Source of the DNA: Anaerolineae bacterium
GTDB taxonomy: Bacteria; Chloroflexota; Anaerolineae; 4572-78; NAK82
Length of the DNA: 16,242 nt
Direction of reading: 5' to 3'
Assembly (NCBI GenBank): GCA_025062175.1
Contig: JANXAX010000022.1
Location: forward strand, 1-16,242
Of the stretch, positions 16,152-16,242 are shown piece by piece. Numbering within the stretch: the first letter of the stretch is position 1; every line of letters begins with the position of its first letter. Below the pieces are notes generated by a model. That model made no database searches. It worked only from the letters and a program-made list of their open reading frames with translations, and was not told the DNA's origin. Made by a program: the position numbers and the translations under genes.

Positions 16152-16231
16152 GGTTGCCCCATTGCTTCCTTTAACTTAGGGTTGACTCTCGAGACCGATT
16201 GAAAGGTTGAAATGCAATGTATACCACCTAT

Positions 16232-16240
16232 ATTATAGCA
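16232..16240 (-). promoter_or_regulatory. Extended -10 element at the right edge
   Basis: The minus strand reads TG-C-TATAAT, a perfect extended -10 pointing towards the sugar operon. Any -35 element lies outside the window, so it cannot be judged. It may be a second, more distal promoter. Confidence 0.3.
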
Positions 16241-16242
16241 TA

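Noticed and set aside
1..16242. CRISPR array, rRNA, transposase or phage genes
   Set aside because: I saw no regularly spaced identical repeats, no rRNA-like sequence and no recombinase or phage motif in any supported gene.

Overview
The window looks like a chromosomal piece of a GC-rich bacterium, most likely a Chloroflexota member. This is inference from three things: a giant DUF11-repeat surface protein, a FYRG-type redoxin, and a DUF763 protein beside sugar-uptake genes. All eight genes I can support lie on the minus strand and are read from right to left. The long plus-strand frames are antisense shadows.

Right side (16242 to 11399) is a sugar-uptake operon. A leader of about 415 bp carries promoter-like elements and an operator-like palindrome. 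It is followed by a secreted sugar-binding protein, two CUT1-type ABC permeases (MalF-like and MalG-like) and a ribokinase (rbsK). No ATPase gene is present, so a shared ATPase encoded elsewhere is implied. RNA hairpins sit in the gap after the binding-protein gene and in the gap before rbsK. A structured 492-bp gap (10907-11398) then precedes a DUF763 protein and a BadF/N-acetylglucosamine-kinase-like sugar kinase.

Left side (8488 to 1) is the striking part. A good sigma70-type promoter (TTGACA, 17 bp, GATAAT with an extended -10) drives a 407-codon gene. It encodes a membrane anchor, a Ser/Thr/Pro-rich linker, a SurA-like chaperone domain and a C-terminal redoxin domain. The redoxin catalytic position is an in-frame UGA, giving the motif U-G-P-C. 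The frame stays open and recognisably redoxin for 110 codons past the UGA. A perfect 7-bp hairpin with loop GUG begins 15 nt after it, as expected of a bacterial SECIS element. This is a candidate selenoprotein with an unusual chaperone-redoxin fusion.

After a 59-bp gap comes the 5' part (2382 codons, running off the left edge) of a giant secreted protein. It has a signal peptide, about a dozen DUF11-like beta-sandwich modules, a concanavalin/LamG-like domain and roughly 38 cysteines, many in recurring pairs. The tandem arrangement suggests the selenoprotein may be a dedicated extracytoplasmic folding or disulfide partner of the giant protein. That link is a hypothesis.
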